Below, one piece after another: positions 25,815 through 35,243 of a stretch of DNA of 64,000 nt. The notes under the pieces were generated by a model. That model made no database searches, had not been told where the DNA came from, and saw only the letters and a list, made by a program, of their open reading frames with translations. Within the stretch, counting starts at the first letter, position 1. Each line of letters begins with the position of its first letter. The DNA comes from Pseudomonas triticifolii (GTDB lineage: Bacteria > Pseudomonadota > Gammaproteobacteria > Pseudomonadales > Pseudomonadaceae): NCBI RefSeq assembly GCF_014358015.1, contig NZ_JACONV010000002.1, forward strand, positions 372,001-436,000. The letters run 5' to 3'. Position numbers and translations under genes: made by a program.

Positions 25815-28800
25815 AAGGCCGGGGTTCGGTATCGGCGTGGTGCATCGATCACCCGGTCGCCACGTTACTGCTGACCTTCGCGCTGGTGCTGCTGGGTGTC
25901 ATCGCGTTTCCGCGCCTGCCCGTTGCGCCGTTGCCGGAAGCCGAATTCCCCACCATCCAGGTCAGCGCCCAGCTTCCCGGCGCAAGCCCGGAAACCATGG
26001 CTTCGTCTGTCGCCACGCCCCTCGAAGTGCAGTTCAGTGCCATACCGGGAATGACGCAAATGACCTCCAGCAGTGCGCTGGGGTCGACCAACCTCACCTT
26101 GCAGTTCACGCTCAACAAGAGCATCGACACCGCGGCTCAGGAAGTGCAGGCCGCGATCAACACGGCCGCCGGACGTCTGCCCGCCGACATGCCCAACCTG
26201 CCGACCTGGCGCAAAGTCAACCCGGCCGACAGCCCGGTCCTGATCCTCAGCGTCAGTTCCAGCCTGATGCCGGGCACCGAACTGAGCGACGTGACCGAAA
26301 CCATTCTGGCGCGGCAACTCAGCCAGGTCGAAGGCGTCGGGCAGGTGTTCATCACCGGTCAGCAACGCCCGGCAATCCGCGTGCAGGCCGCTCCCGAAAA
26401 GCTCGCCGCGCTGGGCCTGACGCTCGCCGACATTCGTCAGGCCGTGCAACAGACCAGCCTGAACCTGGCCAAGGGTGCGTTGTATGGCAAGGACAGCATC
26501 TCGACACTGTCCTCCAACGACCAGTTATTCAAGCCGCAGGATTATGCTCAACTGATCGTGTCGTACAAGGATGGCGCGCCGGTGCACCTGAGTGATGTGG
26601 CCCGGGTGGTCAACGGTTCGGAAAACGCCTACGTCAAGGCATGGTCAGGCGATCAGCAGGGCGTCAACATTGCCATCTTTCGCCAGCCCGGCGCCAACAT
26701 TGTCGAAACCGTCGATCGCATTCAGCGCGAACTGCCGCGCCTGCAGGAAATGCTCCCCGCCGCGGTCGATGTCTCGGTGCTCAACGACCGGACCCGCACC
26801 ATCCGCGCCTCGCTGCACGAAGTGGAGCTGACGCTGCTGATTGCGGTGCTGCTGGTGGTCGCCGTCATGGCGTTGTTCCTGCGTCAGCTGTCGGCAACCC
26901 TGATTGTCAGTGCGGTGCTGGGCGTCTCGCTGATTGCCACCTTCGCGATGATGTACCTGTTCGGTTTCAGCCTGAACAACCTGACACTGGTGGCGATTGT
27001 GGTCGCCGTGGGCTTTGTGGTGGACGATGCCATTGTGGTGGTGGAGAACATCCACCGACACCTTGAAGCCGGACTAAACAAGCGCGAGGCCGCGATCAAA
27101 GGCTCCGGGGAAATCGGCTTCACCGTGGTCTCGATCAGTTTCTCGCTGATCGCGGCGTTCATTCCATTGCTGTTCATGGGAGGTGTGGTCGGGCGACTGT
27201 TCAAGGAGTTCGCCCTGACGGCCACCGCGACCATTCTGATTTCGGTGGTGGTGTCGCTGACCCTCGCACCGACGCTGGCAGCGCTGTTCATGCGCGCGCC
27301 GTCGCACGCCAAGCATTCCAGACCAGGCTTCGGCGAGCGCTTGCTGGCCACTTACGAGCGAGGCCTGCGCAAGGCGCTGGCGCACCAGCGGATCATGCTC
27401 GGCGTGTTCGGCCTGACGCTGGGCCTCGCCGTCGTGGGCTACATCATCATCCCCAAGGGTTTCTTCCCGATTCAGGATACGGCCTTCGCACTGGGGACCA
27501 CCGAGGCCGCCGCCGACATTTCCTACCCGGACATGGTGGAAAAACACCTGGCGCTGGCCAAAATCGTCGGTGCCGACCCGGCAGTGCTGGCGTTCTCCCA
27601 TTCGGTCGGTGTGTCGGGCAGCAACCAGACCATCGCCAACGGCCGCTTCTGGATTTCACTCAAACCGCGCTCTGAACGCGACGTATCGGTCAGTGAGTTC
27701 ATCGACCGCCTGCGCCCCAAGCTGGCCAAGGTGCCCGGTATCGTCCTTTACCTGCGCGCCGGACAGGACATCAACCTCAGCTCCGGCCCCAGCCGCAGCC
27801 AGTATCAATATGTGCTCAAGAGCAACGACGGGCCGCTGCTCAATACCTGGACCCAGCGCCTGACTGAAAAACTGCGTGAAAACCCGGCCTTCCGTGACCT
27901 GTCCAACGACCTGCAACTGGGCGGCAGCGTGACGCACATCGATATCGACCGCAGTGCGGCAGCACGCTTCGGACTGACCACCGCCGACGTGGACCAGGCC
28001 TTGTATGACGCGTTCGGTCAGCGGCAGATCAGCGAATACCAGACCGAGGTCAACCAATACAAAGTGATCCTTGAACTCGACGCCCAGCAGCGCGGCAAGG
28101 CCGAGAGCCTGGCCTACTTTTACCTCCGCTCGCCGCTGACCAACGAAATGGTGCCGCTGTCGGCCCTGGCGAAAGTCAGCGCGCCACGCATGGGGCCGTT
28201 GTCGATCAGCCACGACGGCATGTTCCCCGCCGCCAACCTGTCCTTCAACCTGGCGTCCGGCGTCGCACTGGGTGATGCAGTGCGCATGCTGAACGAGGCC
28301 AAGGCCGAGATCGGCATGCCGGCCTCGATCATCGGCAGCTTCCAGGGCGCAGCTCAGGCGTTCCAGAGTTCGCTGGCCAACCAGCCGTGGCTGATCCTCG
28401 CCGCACTGGTGGCGGTGTACATCATTCTGGGCGTGCTGTACGAAAGCTTCGTGCACCCGCTGACCATCATCTCGACGCTGCCGTCTGCAGGCATCGGCGC
28501 ATTGCTGCTGCTGTGGATGATGGGGCAGGACTTCTCCATCATGGCGCTGATCGGGGTGGTGCTGCTGATCGGTATCGTCAAGAAGAACGGTATCCTGCTG
28601 GTCGATTTTGCCTTGCAGGCGCAACGCGAGCAGGGACTGACGCCTCAGGAAGCGATCTACGAAGCCTGTATGACACGCTTTCGACCGATCATCATGACCA
28701 CGCTGGCGGCGCTGCTTGGCGCGTTGCCATTGATGCTGGGCTTCGGCGTGGGTGCAGAACTGCGTCAGCCTTTGGGCATCGCCGTGGTCGGCGGGCTGCT

Positions 28801-28912
28801 GGTGAGCCAGATGCTTACGTTGTTCACAACACCGGTCATCTACCTGCAACTGGAGCGGCTATTCCATCGGCGTCATCCTGCGCCTGCACCCGCACTGGCC
28901 ATTCACAAGTGA
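25811..28912 (+). CDS. RND (HAE1-type) efflux transporter
   Basis: Proton-driven inner-membrane pump of 1033 residues with 12 membrane segments in two repeats. The acidic pair in GFVVDDAIVVVENIHRH (fourth membrane segment) is the proton relay of HAE1-type pumps. LLIGIVKKNGILLVDFAL in the second half is also typical. The start is a GTG whose last two bases belong to the stop of the adaptor gene. Substrate is unknown. The linked metal-type two-component system suggests metal or stress inducibility, but the transporter itself belongs with drug exporters rather than CzcA-type metal pumps. Confidence 0.92.
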   Translation: MKGRGSVSAWCIDHPVATLLLTFALVLLGVIAFPRLPVAPLPEAEFPTIQVSAQLPGASPETMASSVATPLEVQFSAIPGMTQMTSSSALGSTNLTLQFTLNKSIDTAAQEVQAAINTAAGRLPADMPNLPTWRKVNPADSPVLILSVSSSLMPGTELSDVTETILARQLSQVEGVGQVFITGQQRPAIRVQAAPEKLAALGLTLADIRQAVQQTSLNLAKGALYGKDSISTLSSNDQLFKPQDYAQLIVSYKDGAPVHLSDVARVVNGSENAYVKAWSGDQQGVNIAIFRQPGANIVETVDRIQRELPRLQEMLPAAVDVSVLNDRTRTIRASLHEVELTLLIAVLLVVAVMALFLRQLSATLIVSAVLGVSLIATFAMMYLFGFSLNNLTLVAIVVAVGFVVDDAIVVVENIHRHLEAGLNKREAAIKGSGEIGFTVVSISFSLIAAFIPLLFMGGVVGRLFKEFALTATATILISVVVSLTLAPTLAALFMRAPSHAKHSRPGFGERLLATYERGLRKALAHQRIMLGVFGLTLGLAVVGYIIIPKGFFPIQDTAFALGTTEAAADISYPDMVEKHLALAKIVGADPAVLAFSHSVGVSGSNQTIANGRFWISLKPRSERDVSVSEFIDRLRPKLAKVPGIVLYLRAGQDINLSSGPSRSQYQYVLKSNDGPLLNTWTQRLTEKLRENPAFRDLSNDLQLGGSVTHIDIDRSAAARFGLTTADVDQALYDAFGQRQISEYQTEVNQYKVILELDAQQRGKAESLAYFYLRSPLTNEMVPLSALAKVSAPRMGPLSISHDGMFPAANLSFNLASGVALGDAVRMLNEAKAEIGMPASIIGSFQGAAQAFQSSLANQPWLILAALVAVYIILGVLYESFVHPLTIISTLPSAGIGALLLLWMMGQDFSIMALIGVVLLIGIVKKNGILLVDFALQAQREQGLTPQEAIYEACMTRFRPIIMTTLAALLGALPLMLGFGVGAELRQPLGIAVVGGLLVSQMLTLFTTPVIYLQLERLFHRRHPAPAPALAIHK

Positions 28913-28922
28913 GAGTCGCTAC

Positions 28923-29600
28923 ATGCGCGTGCTGATTATCGAGGACGAAGAGAAAACTGCGGACTACCTGCGTCGCGGCCTAACGGAACAAGGCTACGCC
29001 GTGGATGTGGCCCGCGACGGCATTGAAGGGCTGCACCTGGGGCTGGAAAACGATTACGCCGTGATGATTCTGGACGTGATGCTGCCCGGCCTGGACGGCT
29101 TCGGCGTATTGCGCGCACTGCGGGCGCGCAAACAGACGCCCGTCATCATGCTCACCGCCCGCGAGCAGGTCGATGATCGCATTCGCGGGCTGCGCGAAGG
29201 TGCAGACGATTACCTGGGCAAACCGTTTTCGTTTCTCGAGCTGGTGGCGCGCATGCAAGCGCTGACCCGGCGCAGCGGCGGCCACGAGCCTGTGCAGATC
29301 AGCATCGCTGACCTGTGGATAGACCTCATCAGTCGCAAGGCGACCCGTGCCGGAGCGCGCCTGGAACTGACCGCCAAGGAATTCTCACTGCTGAGCGTAC
29401 TGGCCCGACGCCAAGGGGAAATTCTGTCCAAGACGTCCATCGCTGAAATGGTCTGGGACATCAATTTCGACAGCGACACCAACGTGGTCGAGGTCGCGAT
29501 CAAGCGCCTGCGCGCCAAGCTCGACGGCCCGCACGAGCACAAGTTGCTGCACACCATTCGCGGCATGGGCTACGTGCTGGAGAACCGCAGTGCGGATTGA
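28923..29600 (+). CDS. OmpR-family response regulator, CzcR/IrlR-like
   Basis: A 225-residue DNA-binding regulator. The REC domain (residues 1-115) has the acidic pair in IIEDEE, phospho-acceptor in MILDVMLPG, and KPFSF near residue 101. The C-terminal winged helix ends in LLHTIRGMGYVLE. The sequence is closest to the heavy-metal subgroup (CzcR, CopR, IrlR), a similarity judged by eye. It starts 10 bp after the RND gene and overlaps the kinase gene, so it is part of the same operon and probably regulates it. Confidence 0.93.
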   Translation: MRVLIIEDEEKTADYLRRGLTEQGYAVDVARDGIEGLHLGLENDYAVMILDVMLPGLDGFGVLRALRARKQTPVIMLTAREQVDDRIRGLREGADDYLGKPFSFLELVARMQALTRRSGGHEPVQISIADLWIDLISRKATRAGARLELTAKEFSLLSVLARRQGEILSKTSIAEMVWDINFDSDTNVVEVAIKRLRAKLDGPHEHKLLHTIRGMGYVLENRSAD

Positions 29601-30954
29601 CTCGATTGCCCTGCGTTTGAGCGGCCTTTTCGCGCTTGTGGCGCTGGGCGTGTTCATGCTGATTGGCTGGGCGCTGTACCTGCAAGTCGACAAGAGCCTG
29701 GACCTGTTGCCACGCGCCGAAGTGGATGCGCGCTACAGCGTGCTGGAATCGGCAGTCAATCGCTACGGCACGCCGGAGCATTGGGCCAAGATAAAGACCA
29801 AACTCAACCTGCTCAGCGAAGAAGACAAACGCCTGCGATTCTGGGTGGTCAGCGACGATCCGCTCTACGAATTCGGTCGCCCTGACGCGGATATCCGCCG
29901 ATTTGCCCAAGGGCCTGTGGGCATGCACGACCTGAAACTGGCCGACCATCCTTTCGCCTTCAAGGTACTGGTCAGCGAGTTCGAACCCAAGGATCAGCGC
30001 CCTGCCCTGCGCTTCCTCACCGCCATCGACACCGAAACGTTCTGGCACACTCAGCATTCGCTGCTGGTCGCACTGCTCGGTTTCTCGGCGCTGGGGGTTC
30101 TGCTGGCGTCAGCGCTGGGTTACTGGGTGGCGCGGGTTGGCTTGCGCCCCTTGGCGACGCTATCGCTTGAAGTACAGAAGCTCTCGCCGCCGAGGCTGTC
30201 CGGCCGCCTGCAACTGTCTCCATTGCCGCCAGAGCTTGAGCAGTTTGTGGCGTCCTTCAATTCGACGCTTGAACGCGTTGAGCTGGCCTATTCGCGACTT
30301 GAGTCATTCAACGCCGATGTCGCCCACGAACTGCGCTCGCCGCTGACCAACCTGATCGGCCAGACCCAGGTCGCCCTGACCAGGGGCCGCTCCGCCGAGC
30401 ACTACTTCGAGGTGCTGCAATCCAACCTGGAAGAACTGGAACGCCTGCGCTCGATCATCAACGACATGCTATTTCTAGCCAGTGCCGATCAGGGCACAAA
30501 GGTTCAGGAACTGACCCATGCCTCGCTGGCCGAGGAAGTCGCCACCACGCTGGATTATCTGGACTTCATCCTTGAAGACGCTCAGGTTCGGGTGCAGGTC
30601 GAAGGTGATGCCAGCCTGCCCATCGAAAAGGCTCATCTGCGCCGCGCATTGATCAACCTGCTGCACAACGCTGTGCAGCACACCCAGGCAGGCGAACAGA
30701 TTCACGTGACCATTCGGGCACGGGCCGATCACGTCAGCATCGGCGTGGCCAATCCGGGCGCGCCTATCGCTGAAGAACACTTGCCCAAGCTGTTCGAAAG
30801 GTTTTATCGGGTCGATGCATCGCGCAGCAACAGTGGCGCGAATCATGGCCTGGGTCTGGCCATTGTCAAAGCCATCGCATTGATGCACGGCGGTTCGGTA
30901 TTTGTTAATAGCGAGCACGGCATCAATACATTCGGCCTCAGTCTTCCGCGCTGA
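29590..30954 (+). CDS. Heavy-metal-type sensor histidine kinase
   Basis: A 454-residue membrane kinase. Two hydrophobic segments (residues about 10-33 and 158-182) flank a periplasmic sensor of about 125 residues. A HAMP region follows, then the H-box FNADVAHELRSPLTNLIG with the phospho-histidine, and the ATPase domain with NLLHNAVQHT and SNSGANHGLGLAIVKAI. The GTG start lies 11 bp inside the response regulator gene. Its periplasmic domain lacks Cys- or His-rich motifs, so the signal is uncertain. Confidence 0.9.
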   Translation: MRIDSIALRLSGLFALVALGVFMLIGWALYLQVDKSLDLLPRAEVDARYSVLESAVNRYGTPEHWAKIKTKLNLLSEEDKRLRFWVVSDDPLYEFGRPDADIRRFAQGPVGMHDLKLADHPFAFKVLVSEFEPKDQRPALRFLTAIDTETFWHTQHSLLVALLGFSALGVLLASALGYWVARVGLRPLATLSLEVQKLSPPRLSGRLQLSPLPPELEQFVASFNSTLERVELAYSRLESFNADVAHELRSPLTNLIGQTQVALTRGRSAEHYFEVLQSNLEELERLRSIINDMLFLASADQGTKVQELTHASLAEEVATTLDYLDFILEDAQVRVQVEGDASLPIEKAHLRRALINLLHNAVQHTQAGEQIHVTIRARADHVSIGVANPGAPIAEEHLPKLFERFYRVDASRSNSGANHGLGLAIVKAIALMHGGSVFVNSEHGINTFGLSLPR

Positions 30955-31143
30955 TTCGTGCAATACCCGCAGCGGCGTTTGATAGGCGACGGCAAGGCCT
31001 TCATTTAAATTGCTTTTATTCATCCCCCTCCCTTATTAGCGCCACGGGAGGCGTGTTATATATGCGCCCACCACAACACTTATAATAAAGTTAATTATCA
31101 AAACCATTTATTAAGAATCATTCGTTTGCAGGTAGTACGACCC
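30955..31143. other. AT-rich leader of the diguanylate cyclase gene
   Basis: An unusually AT-rich block at about 31050-31120 compared with its neighbours. A promoter for the diguanylate cyclase is likely here, but no element was assigned. Confidence 0.4.
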
Positions 31144-32682
31144 ATGATGTTGTCTGCATCCACCCAAGCCGCGTCTTTCAGGTGGTCTCGTCCGGAACTC
31201 ATGCTCATCTTCGGCAGCTCGCTGTCCGTACTTTCGATTTTGAGCATCGTTGCGTTCCTGCTGGTGCGTGAACGCAGTGATACAGCGCTCTCAGCGGCAC
31301 AAACCGCCTCCAACATGGTGCAGTTGATCGACGCTGACGTCATGCGCAATGCCGAACTGTACGACTCTTCCCTGCAAGGCATGATCAAAGCCTGGCAACG
31401 CGATGACCTGATGAGCCTGTCGCCGGAACTGCGTCAACTGGTGTTGTTTGATCGCTCCACAGCCGCCCCTTACAAAGGCGACCTGGTATTGCTCAATAAC
31501 CGTGGGGAAATACTGGCGGACTCACTCTCCGTCATCCCGCGCGACGATAACTTTTCGGACCGCTCTTACTTCAAGGATCACGCCACTGATCCGTCTCTGG
31601 AATTGCATGTCAGCCGTCCCTACAAGACCCGCTGGGGTTACAAGGATTGGTGCATCGGTTTCAGTCGAAGAATGTCAGGCCCCAACGGTGAATTTCTGGG
31701 TATCGCCAGCGCGGCCATGCGCCTGGTGTATTTCAAGCAGTTGTTCATGAGCCAAAAGCTGGGCAACGACAGCAGCATCAACCTGATCAACACTCAGGGA
31801 ATTCTGATTGTGCGTTACCCCGAAAGAGACGGGCACGATCTGATCGGCAGGGACTACAGCCATACCGCCAATTTCCAGCGCATGCTGGCCGAAGGTGAAG
31901 GCAGTTTCTCGGGCTGGTCAACCCAATTGAACGCACAGCGCTTCTATACCTTTTCCCGCGTGGGGAATCTGCCGTTGATTGTGGTCATCGGTCAGTCCGA
32001 GGAAGAGGTCTATGAGGTCTGGCGGCGCAACGCATGGTTGGTCGGTTCGGCGACCAGCGTGCTCTGTCTTGGTATTTTATGGCTGACGGGGCTGCTGTGT
32101 CGCGAACTGCGCAGGCGTCACAGCGCCGAAGACCAACTGGCCTGCCTTGCGGCCACGGACGGCCTCACCGGACTGGACAACCGGCGCCAGCTCGATACAG
32201 CCATGGAAACCGAGTGGGCTCGCGCGCAACGCGCCGGTCATCCGCTGTCGCTGTTGATGATCGATGTCGACCATTTCAAGGCGTTCAATGAACGCCACGG
32301 ACACCAGGGCGGCGATCAGGCGCTGCGCAAGGTGGCGCAGACCATCGCGCAAAACATCAGGAGGCCTGGCGACATGGCGGCACGCTATGGTGGCGAGGAG
32401 TTTGTGGTCGTGCTGCCGGAAACTGACAGTAACGGCGCGTTGAGTCTGGCTGAAAATCTGCGCCAGGCCATTGAAGCGATACCGACCTTCCCCGGCGATG
32501 AACAGCCGATCACGGTCAGCATTGGCGTTGCATCGCAGAGGGTTCGTTCGGGTGACAAACTGACGGCGTTCTTTGGTCTCGCAGACAAGGCGCTTTACCA
32601 GGCCAAGAACAATGGGCGTAACCGGGTGGAACTGCACAGCGCCGCATTGAGCGTTGCGGATGGCAGTGAATCGAAGGCATAA
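31144..32682 (+). CDS. Membrane diguanylate cyclase with Cache-like sensor
   Basis: Makes cyclic di-GMP. The 512-residue protein has a membrane segment near residue 20-40, a periplasmic domain of about 250 residues with the look of a double Cache sensor (SRPYKTRWGYKDWCIGFSR), and a second membrane segment near 300. A C-terminal GGDEF domain has an intact GGEEF signature (AARYGGEEFVVVL) and an upstream RPGD inhibitory I-site five residues before it. Both catalysis and feedback inhibition are therefore predicted. ATG at 31144 is used; the ORF extends a few codons upstream without a start of its own. Confidence 0.92.
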   Translation: MMLSASTQAASFRWSRPELMLIFGSSLSVLSILSIVAFLLVRERSDTALSAAQTASNMVQLIDADVMRNAELYDSSLQGMIKAWQRDDLMSLSPELRQLVLFDRSTAAPYKGDLVLLNNRGEILADSLSVIPRDDNFSDRSYFKDHATDPSLELHVSRPYKTRWGYKDWCIGFSRRMSGPNGEFLGIASAAMRLVYFKQLFMSQKLGNDSSINLINTQGILIVRYPERDGHDLIGRDYSHTANFQRMLAEGEGSFSGWSTQLNAQRFYTFSRVGNLPLIVVIGQSEEEVYEVWRRNAWLVGSATSVLCLGILWLTGLLCRELRRRHSAEDQLACLAATDGLTGLDNRRQLDTAMETEWARAQRAGHPLSLLMIDVDHFKAFNERHGHQGGDQALRKVAQTIAQNIRRPGDMAARYGGEEFVVVLPETDSNGALSLAENLRQAIEAIPTFPGDEQPITVSIGVASQRVRSGDKLTAFFGLADKALYQAKNNGRNRVELHSAALSVADGSESKA

Positions 32683-32710
32683 AAAAACGCCAGGCTAGCT
32701 GGCGTTTTTT
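32682..32710. terminator. Bidirectional intrinsic terminator
   Basis: CGCCAG and CTGGCG arms around GCTAG, flanked by A7 on one side and T6 on the other. It lies between the convergent diguanylate cyclase and DUF2383 genes and should stop transcription from both. Confidence 0.92.
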
Positions 32711-32728
32711 AACGTGCGTTGCAGCGAA

Positions 32729-33199
32729 TTACGCTGCAGCGCGGGCTGCGTCACGAAGTGCTTTGACTTCGTCGTGGTTCTTCAGCACGCCTTGATATTG
32801 CTTTTCAATCACGGCGATAACAGCAGGGGAAACGCCCTTCTCGCGCGACTTCTCCAGTGCCTTGCTGTAGGCCTTCTTGGCAACGTCTTCGCCGCGCTCG
32901 GCTTCTTCCAGCACAGCCTTGTCATCATTGCTCGTGAACACGGTCTTCAACTTGACCCATGCCTGGTGGATATCGGCCGATACGCTCGACGAATCCTCTG
33001 GCTTGCCGCCCAGTTGAGTCACGTGCTGCTGCAGCTCACGGACCGCAGCGCCCACTTCGGTGGAGCGACGTGCCAGGAACGTTTTGACCTGCGCGCTTTT
33101 TGCATTTTCTGCGCTGGTCTTGAAGCCTTCTTCGCCGTCAATGCTGGTTTCGATCAGGTCATTCAGGATAGAGATCGTTTCTTTATTGATATCAGTCAT
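32729..33199 (-). CDS. DUF2383 four-helix-bundle protein
   Basis: A 156-residue helical protein of the PA2169/DUF2383 family. Ferritin-like helical bundles of this family are seen in stress and biofilm settings, but the function is not established. The sequence is all-helix, with motifs LNDLIETSIDGEEGFKTSAE and EVKALRDAARAAA, and without signal peptide or cysteine. It is monocistronic, convergent with the diguanylate cyclase. The composition is strongly hydrophilic, as in relatives. Confidence 0.85.
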   Translation of the reverse strand: MTDINKETISILNDLIETSIDGEEGFKTSAENAKSAQVKTFLARRSTEVGAAVRELQQHVTQLGGKPEDSSSVSADIHQAWVKLKTVFTSNDDKAVLEEAERGEDVAKKAYSKALEKSREKGVSPAVIAVIEKQYQGVLKNHDEVKALRDAARAAA

Positions 33200-33418
33200 T
33201 TGATAATTTCCTAATGGCAGGTTGATACGAAAGTTACTTCTGCCTAGAAGATTGCAGTCGTCATGCCAACTTTTTGAAAAAAATTAATCCTTTAAATTCA
33301 GCAATTTACGAAATTTTCACAAATCGTTTGTCGTGAGTTCTGCATGAACTGACCTTTGGCCTGCATGCAGAATGCACGTATCGTGTTGGTTCAAGTGAAA
33401 TGACAGAAGGTCGCGCCC

Positions 33419-33661
33419 ATGAATCCTGAAAAACTCAAGCTGCTGGTCACCCAGGAGATGCCCTTTGGCAAGTACAAGGGACGACTGATCGCCGACCTGC
33501 CCGGCCATTACCTGAACTGGTTCGCTCGCGAGGGGTTTCCAAAAGGTGAGCTGGGTGGCCTGCTGGCCTTGATGCAGGAGATTGATCATAACGGCCTCAG
33601 CGAGATACTGGACCCGATACGCACTCGCCCCCGCCAGTCCTACAAGGACCGCGGAGCTTAA
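33419..33661 (+). CDS. DUF3820-family protein
   Basis: An 80-residue soluble protein with the DUF3820 pattern: MPFGKYKGRLIADLPGHYLNWF near residue 14 and a Gly/Leu/Met-rich helix after it. The family is described as a putative quorum-sensing-regulated virulence factor, but nothing definite is known. It stands alone, with a 219-bp AT-rich leader and no partner gene. Confidence 0.8.
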   Translation: MNPEKLKLLVTQEMPFGKYKGRLIADLPGHYLNWFAREGFPKGELGGLLALMQEIDHNGLSEILDPIRTRPRQSYKDRGA

Positions 33662-33678
33662 GTAGGCGCAAAAAAAAA

Positions 33679-33703
33679 CGGTGTGCCGGACCAGGGCACA
33701 CCG
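33679..33703 (-). terminator. Intrinsic terminator of the zwf-pgl-eda operon
   Basis: CGGTGTGCC and GGCACACCG arms; read on the minus strand the hairpin is followed by nine T residues (the A-run at 33670-33678 on the plus strand). It lies about 135 bp downstream of eda, the last gene of the unit. Confidence 0.85.
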
Positions 33704-33837
33704 CAAAGCCATACAACCAACAACAACTTCTGTGCCGGGGTGCCGCCTGACTGACTCAGCGCTTGTCAGGCGCGCCCCGTGAAAACGTAAAGACCGAGCA
33801 AACCCTGCGTGTGGCAGGCCACGCGTTTGAAACCGCC

Positions 33838-34512
33838 TTAGTCAAACAACGCCAAAGCCTGCGCAGTCGCTTCCTGAATACGACCCCAATCGCCATTCTT
33901 GACCCACGCGTTATCAATCATCCATGTACCGCCTACGCACATGACGTTTGGCTGGGCCATGTAGCTCTTGAGGTTCTGTTCGTTGACACCACCGGTTGGG
34001 CAGAAGCGCACTTCATTGAACGGACCGCCCAATGCCTTGATCGCTGCCACACCGCCGCTGATTTCTGCCGGAAACAGTTTGAAGCGGCGATAACCCATGG
34101 CGTAGCCGATCATGATTTCCGACGCGCTGCTGATGCCCGGCAACAAAGGCAACGGGCTGTCGAGCGCAGCCTGCAACAAGTCCTGCGTGCTGCCAGGCGT
34201 CACGATGAACTGCGCGCCAGCCGCTTCGGCATCGGCGAGCATCTTGCGGTCCAGGATAGTGCCAGCGCCGGTGCACAGCTCCGGACGCTGCTCGCGCAGA
34301 ATACGGATCGCGCTCAGACCGAACGCTGAGCGCAGGGTAATTTCCAGCGCCGTCATGCCGCCTGCAGCCAGGGCGTCGGCCAACGGCAGCACGTCCTGAT
34401 CACGGGCAATGGTGATGACCGGCAAAATCTTCGCCTTGGCGCAGAGTTCGTCGATCTGGGCAATCTTGTTCGCCATGCTGTTGAGCGGCTGATTATTTTC
34501 GTTCTGTGTCAT
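33838..34512 (-). CDS. eda: KDPG aldolase
   Basis: Splits 2-keto-3-deoxy-6-phosphogluconate to pyruvate and glyceraldehyde-3-phosphate, the last step of the Entner-Doudoroff pathway. The product has 224 residues. The Schiff-base lysine region is FKLFPAEISGG, and ALEITLRSAFGL carries the conserved glutamate. ATG at 34512 is preceded by AAGGAAG and gives the family length. It is the third gene of zwf-pgl-eda, 17 bp after pgl. Confidence 0.96.
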   Translation of the reverse strand: MTQNENNQPLNSMANKIAQIDELCAKAKILPVITIARDQDVLPLADALAAGGMTALEITLRSAFGLSAIRILREQRPELCTGAGTILDRKMLADAEAAGAQFIVTPGSTQDLLQAALDSPLPLLPGISSASEIMIGYAMGYRRFKLFPAEISGGVAAIKALGGPFNEVRFCPTGGVNEQNLKSYMAQPNVMCVGGTWMIDNAWVKNGDWGRIQEATAQALALFD

Positions 34513-34529
34513 GGCGACGCTTCCTTTAC

Positions 34530-35243
34530 TTATGGGCACCAGTAAATCTCAAGGGACGGTTCTAGAAAGGCACGGACCGGCATCAGGGCGAGATCATCGC
34601 CCGCCAGCGCCGCACGCAGTGTGTCGAGTTTGGCCTGCCCGGAAACCGACAGAATCGGCAGCTTCGCCGACGCCAGCAGGCGACGGGTCAGGGTCAGTCG
34701 TTGATGCGGCACGGTCGGTGCCAGCATCGGCAGGCAACGCCGCTCGCCTTCCAGGCTCAAGGCCTCGGTCAGGTTGGGGCTGTGGGGAAACAGGGACGCA
34801 GTGTGCCCGTCATCGCCCATGCCCAGAATCAGCACATCGATAGGCGGCAACTCAGCCAGCGCCTGATCGGCCGCCAGTGCGGCTTCTTCAAGGCTGCCCG
34901 CGACGCTGTACAACCCCAGGAACTTCGCCTTGGCCGCAGGGCCTTGCAGCAAGTGACGCTGCAACAACCCGGCATTGCTGTCGGCATGCTCGGTGGGCAC
35001 AAAACGCTCGTCAGCCAGGCTGATGACCACCTTACTCCAGTCCAGCGGCTGTTGCGCCAGGCTCTGAAAAAACGCCACCGGGCTGCGCCCGCCGGACACC
35101 ACCAGCGTCGCCAGACCGTTTTCGCCGATGGCCGACTTCAGTCGCTCGGCCACATTCGCAGCCAGCGCATCGGCCAGTTGCTGCGGGTTATCGAATTCAC
35201 GTGCCACCAGCCCTGCTGGCAGCTCAAGGTCACATATCGCCAT
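34530..35243 (-). CDS. pgl: 6-phosphogluconolactonase
   Basis: Hydrolyses 6-phosphogluconolactone to 6-phosphogluconate. The 237-residue protein has the NagB/glucosamine-6-phosphate isomerase-like fold: [18 protein letters not shown] near residue 45 and [20 protein letters not shown] near residue 135, with the catalytic His in GHTAS. Its start overlaps the end of zwf by 14 bases, so the two are coupled. The family is certain. Confidence 0.96.
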   Translation of the reverse strand: MAICDLELPAGLVAREFDNPQQLADALAANVAERLKSAIGENGLATLVVSGGRSPVAFFQSLAQQPLDWSKVVISLADERFVPTEHADSNAGLLQRHLLQGPAAKAKFLGLYSVAGSLEEAALAADQALAELPPIDVLILGMGDDGHTASLFPHSPNLTEALSLEGERRCLPMLAPTVPHQRLTLTRRLLASAKLPILSVSGQAKLDTLRAALAGDDLALMPVRAFLEPSLEIYWCP

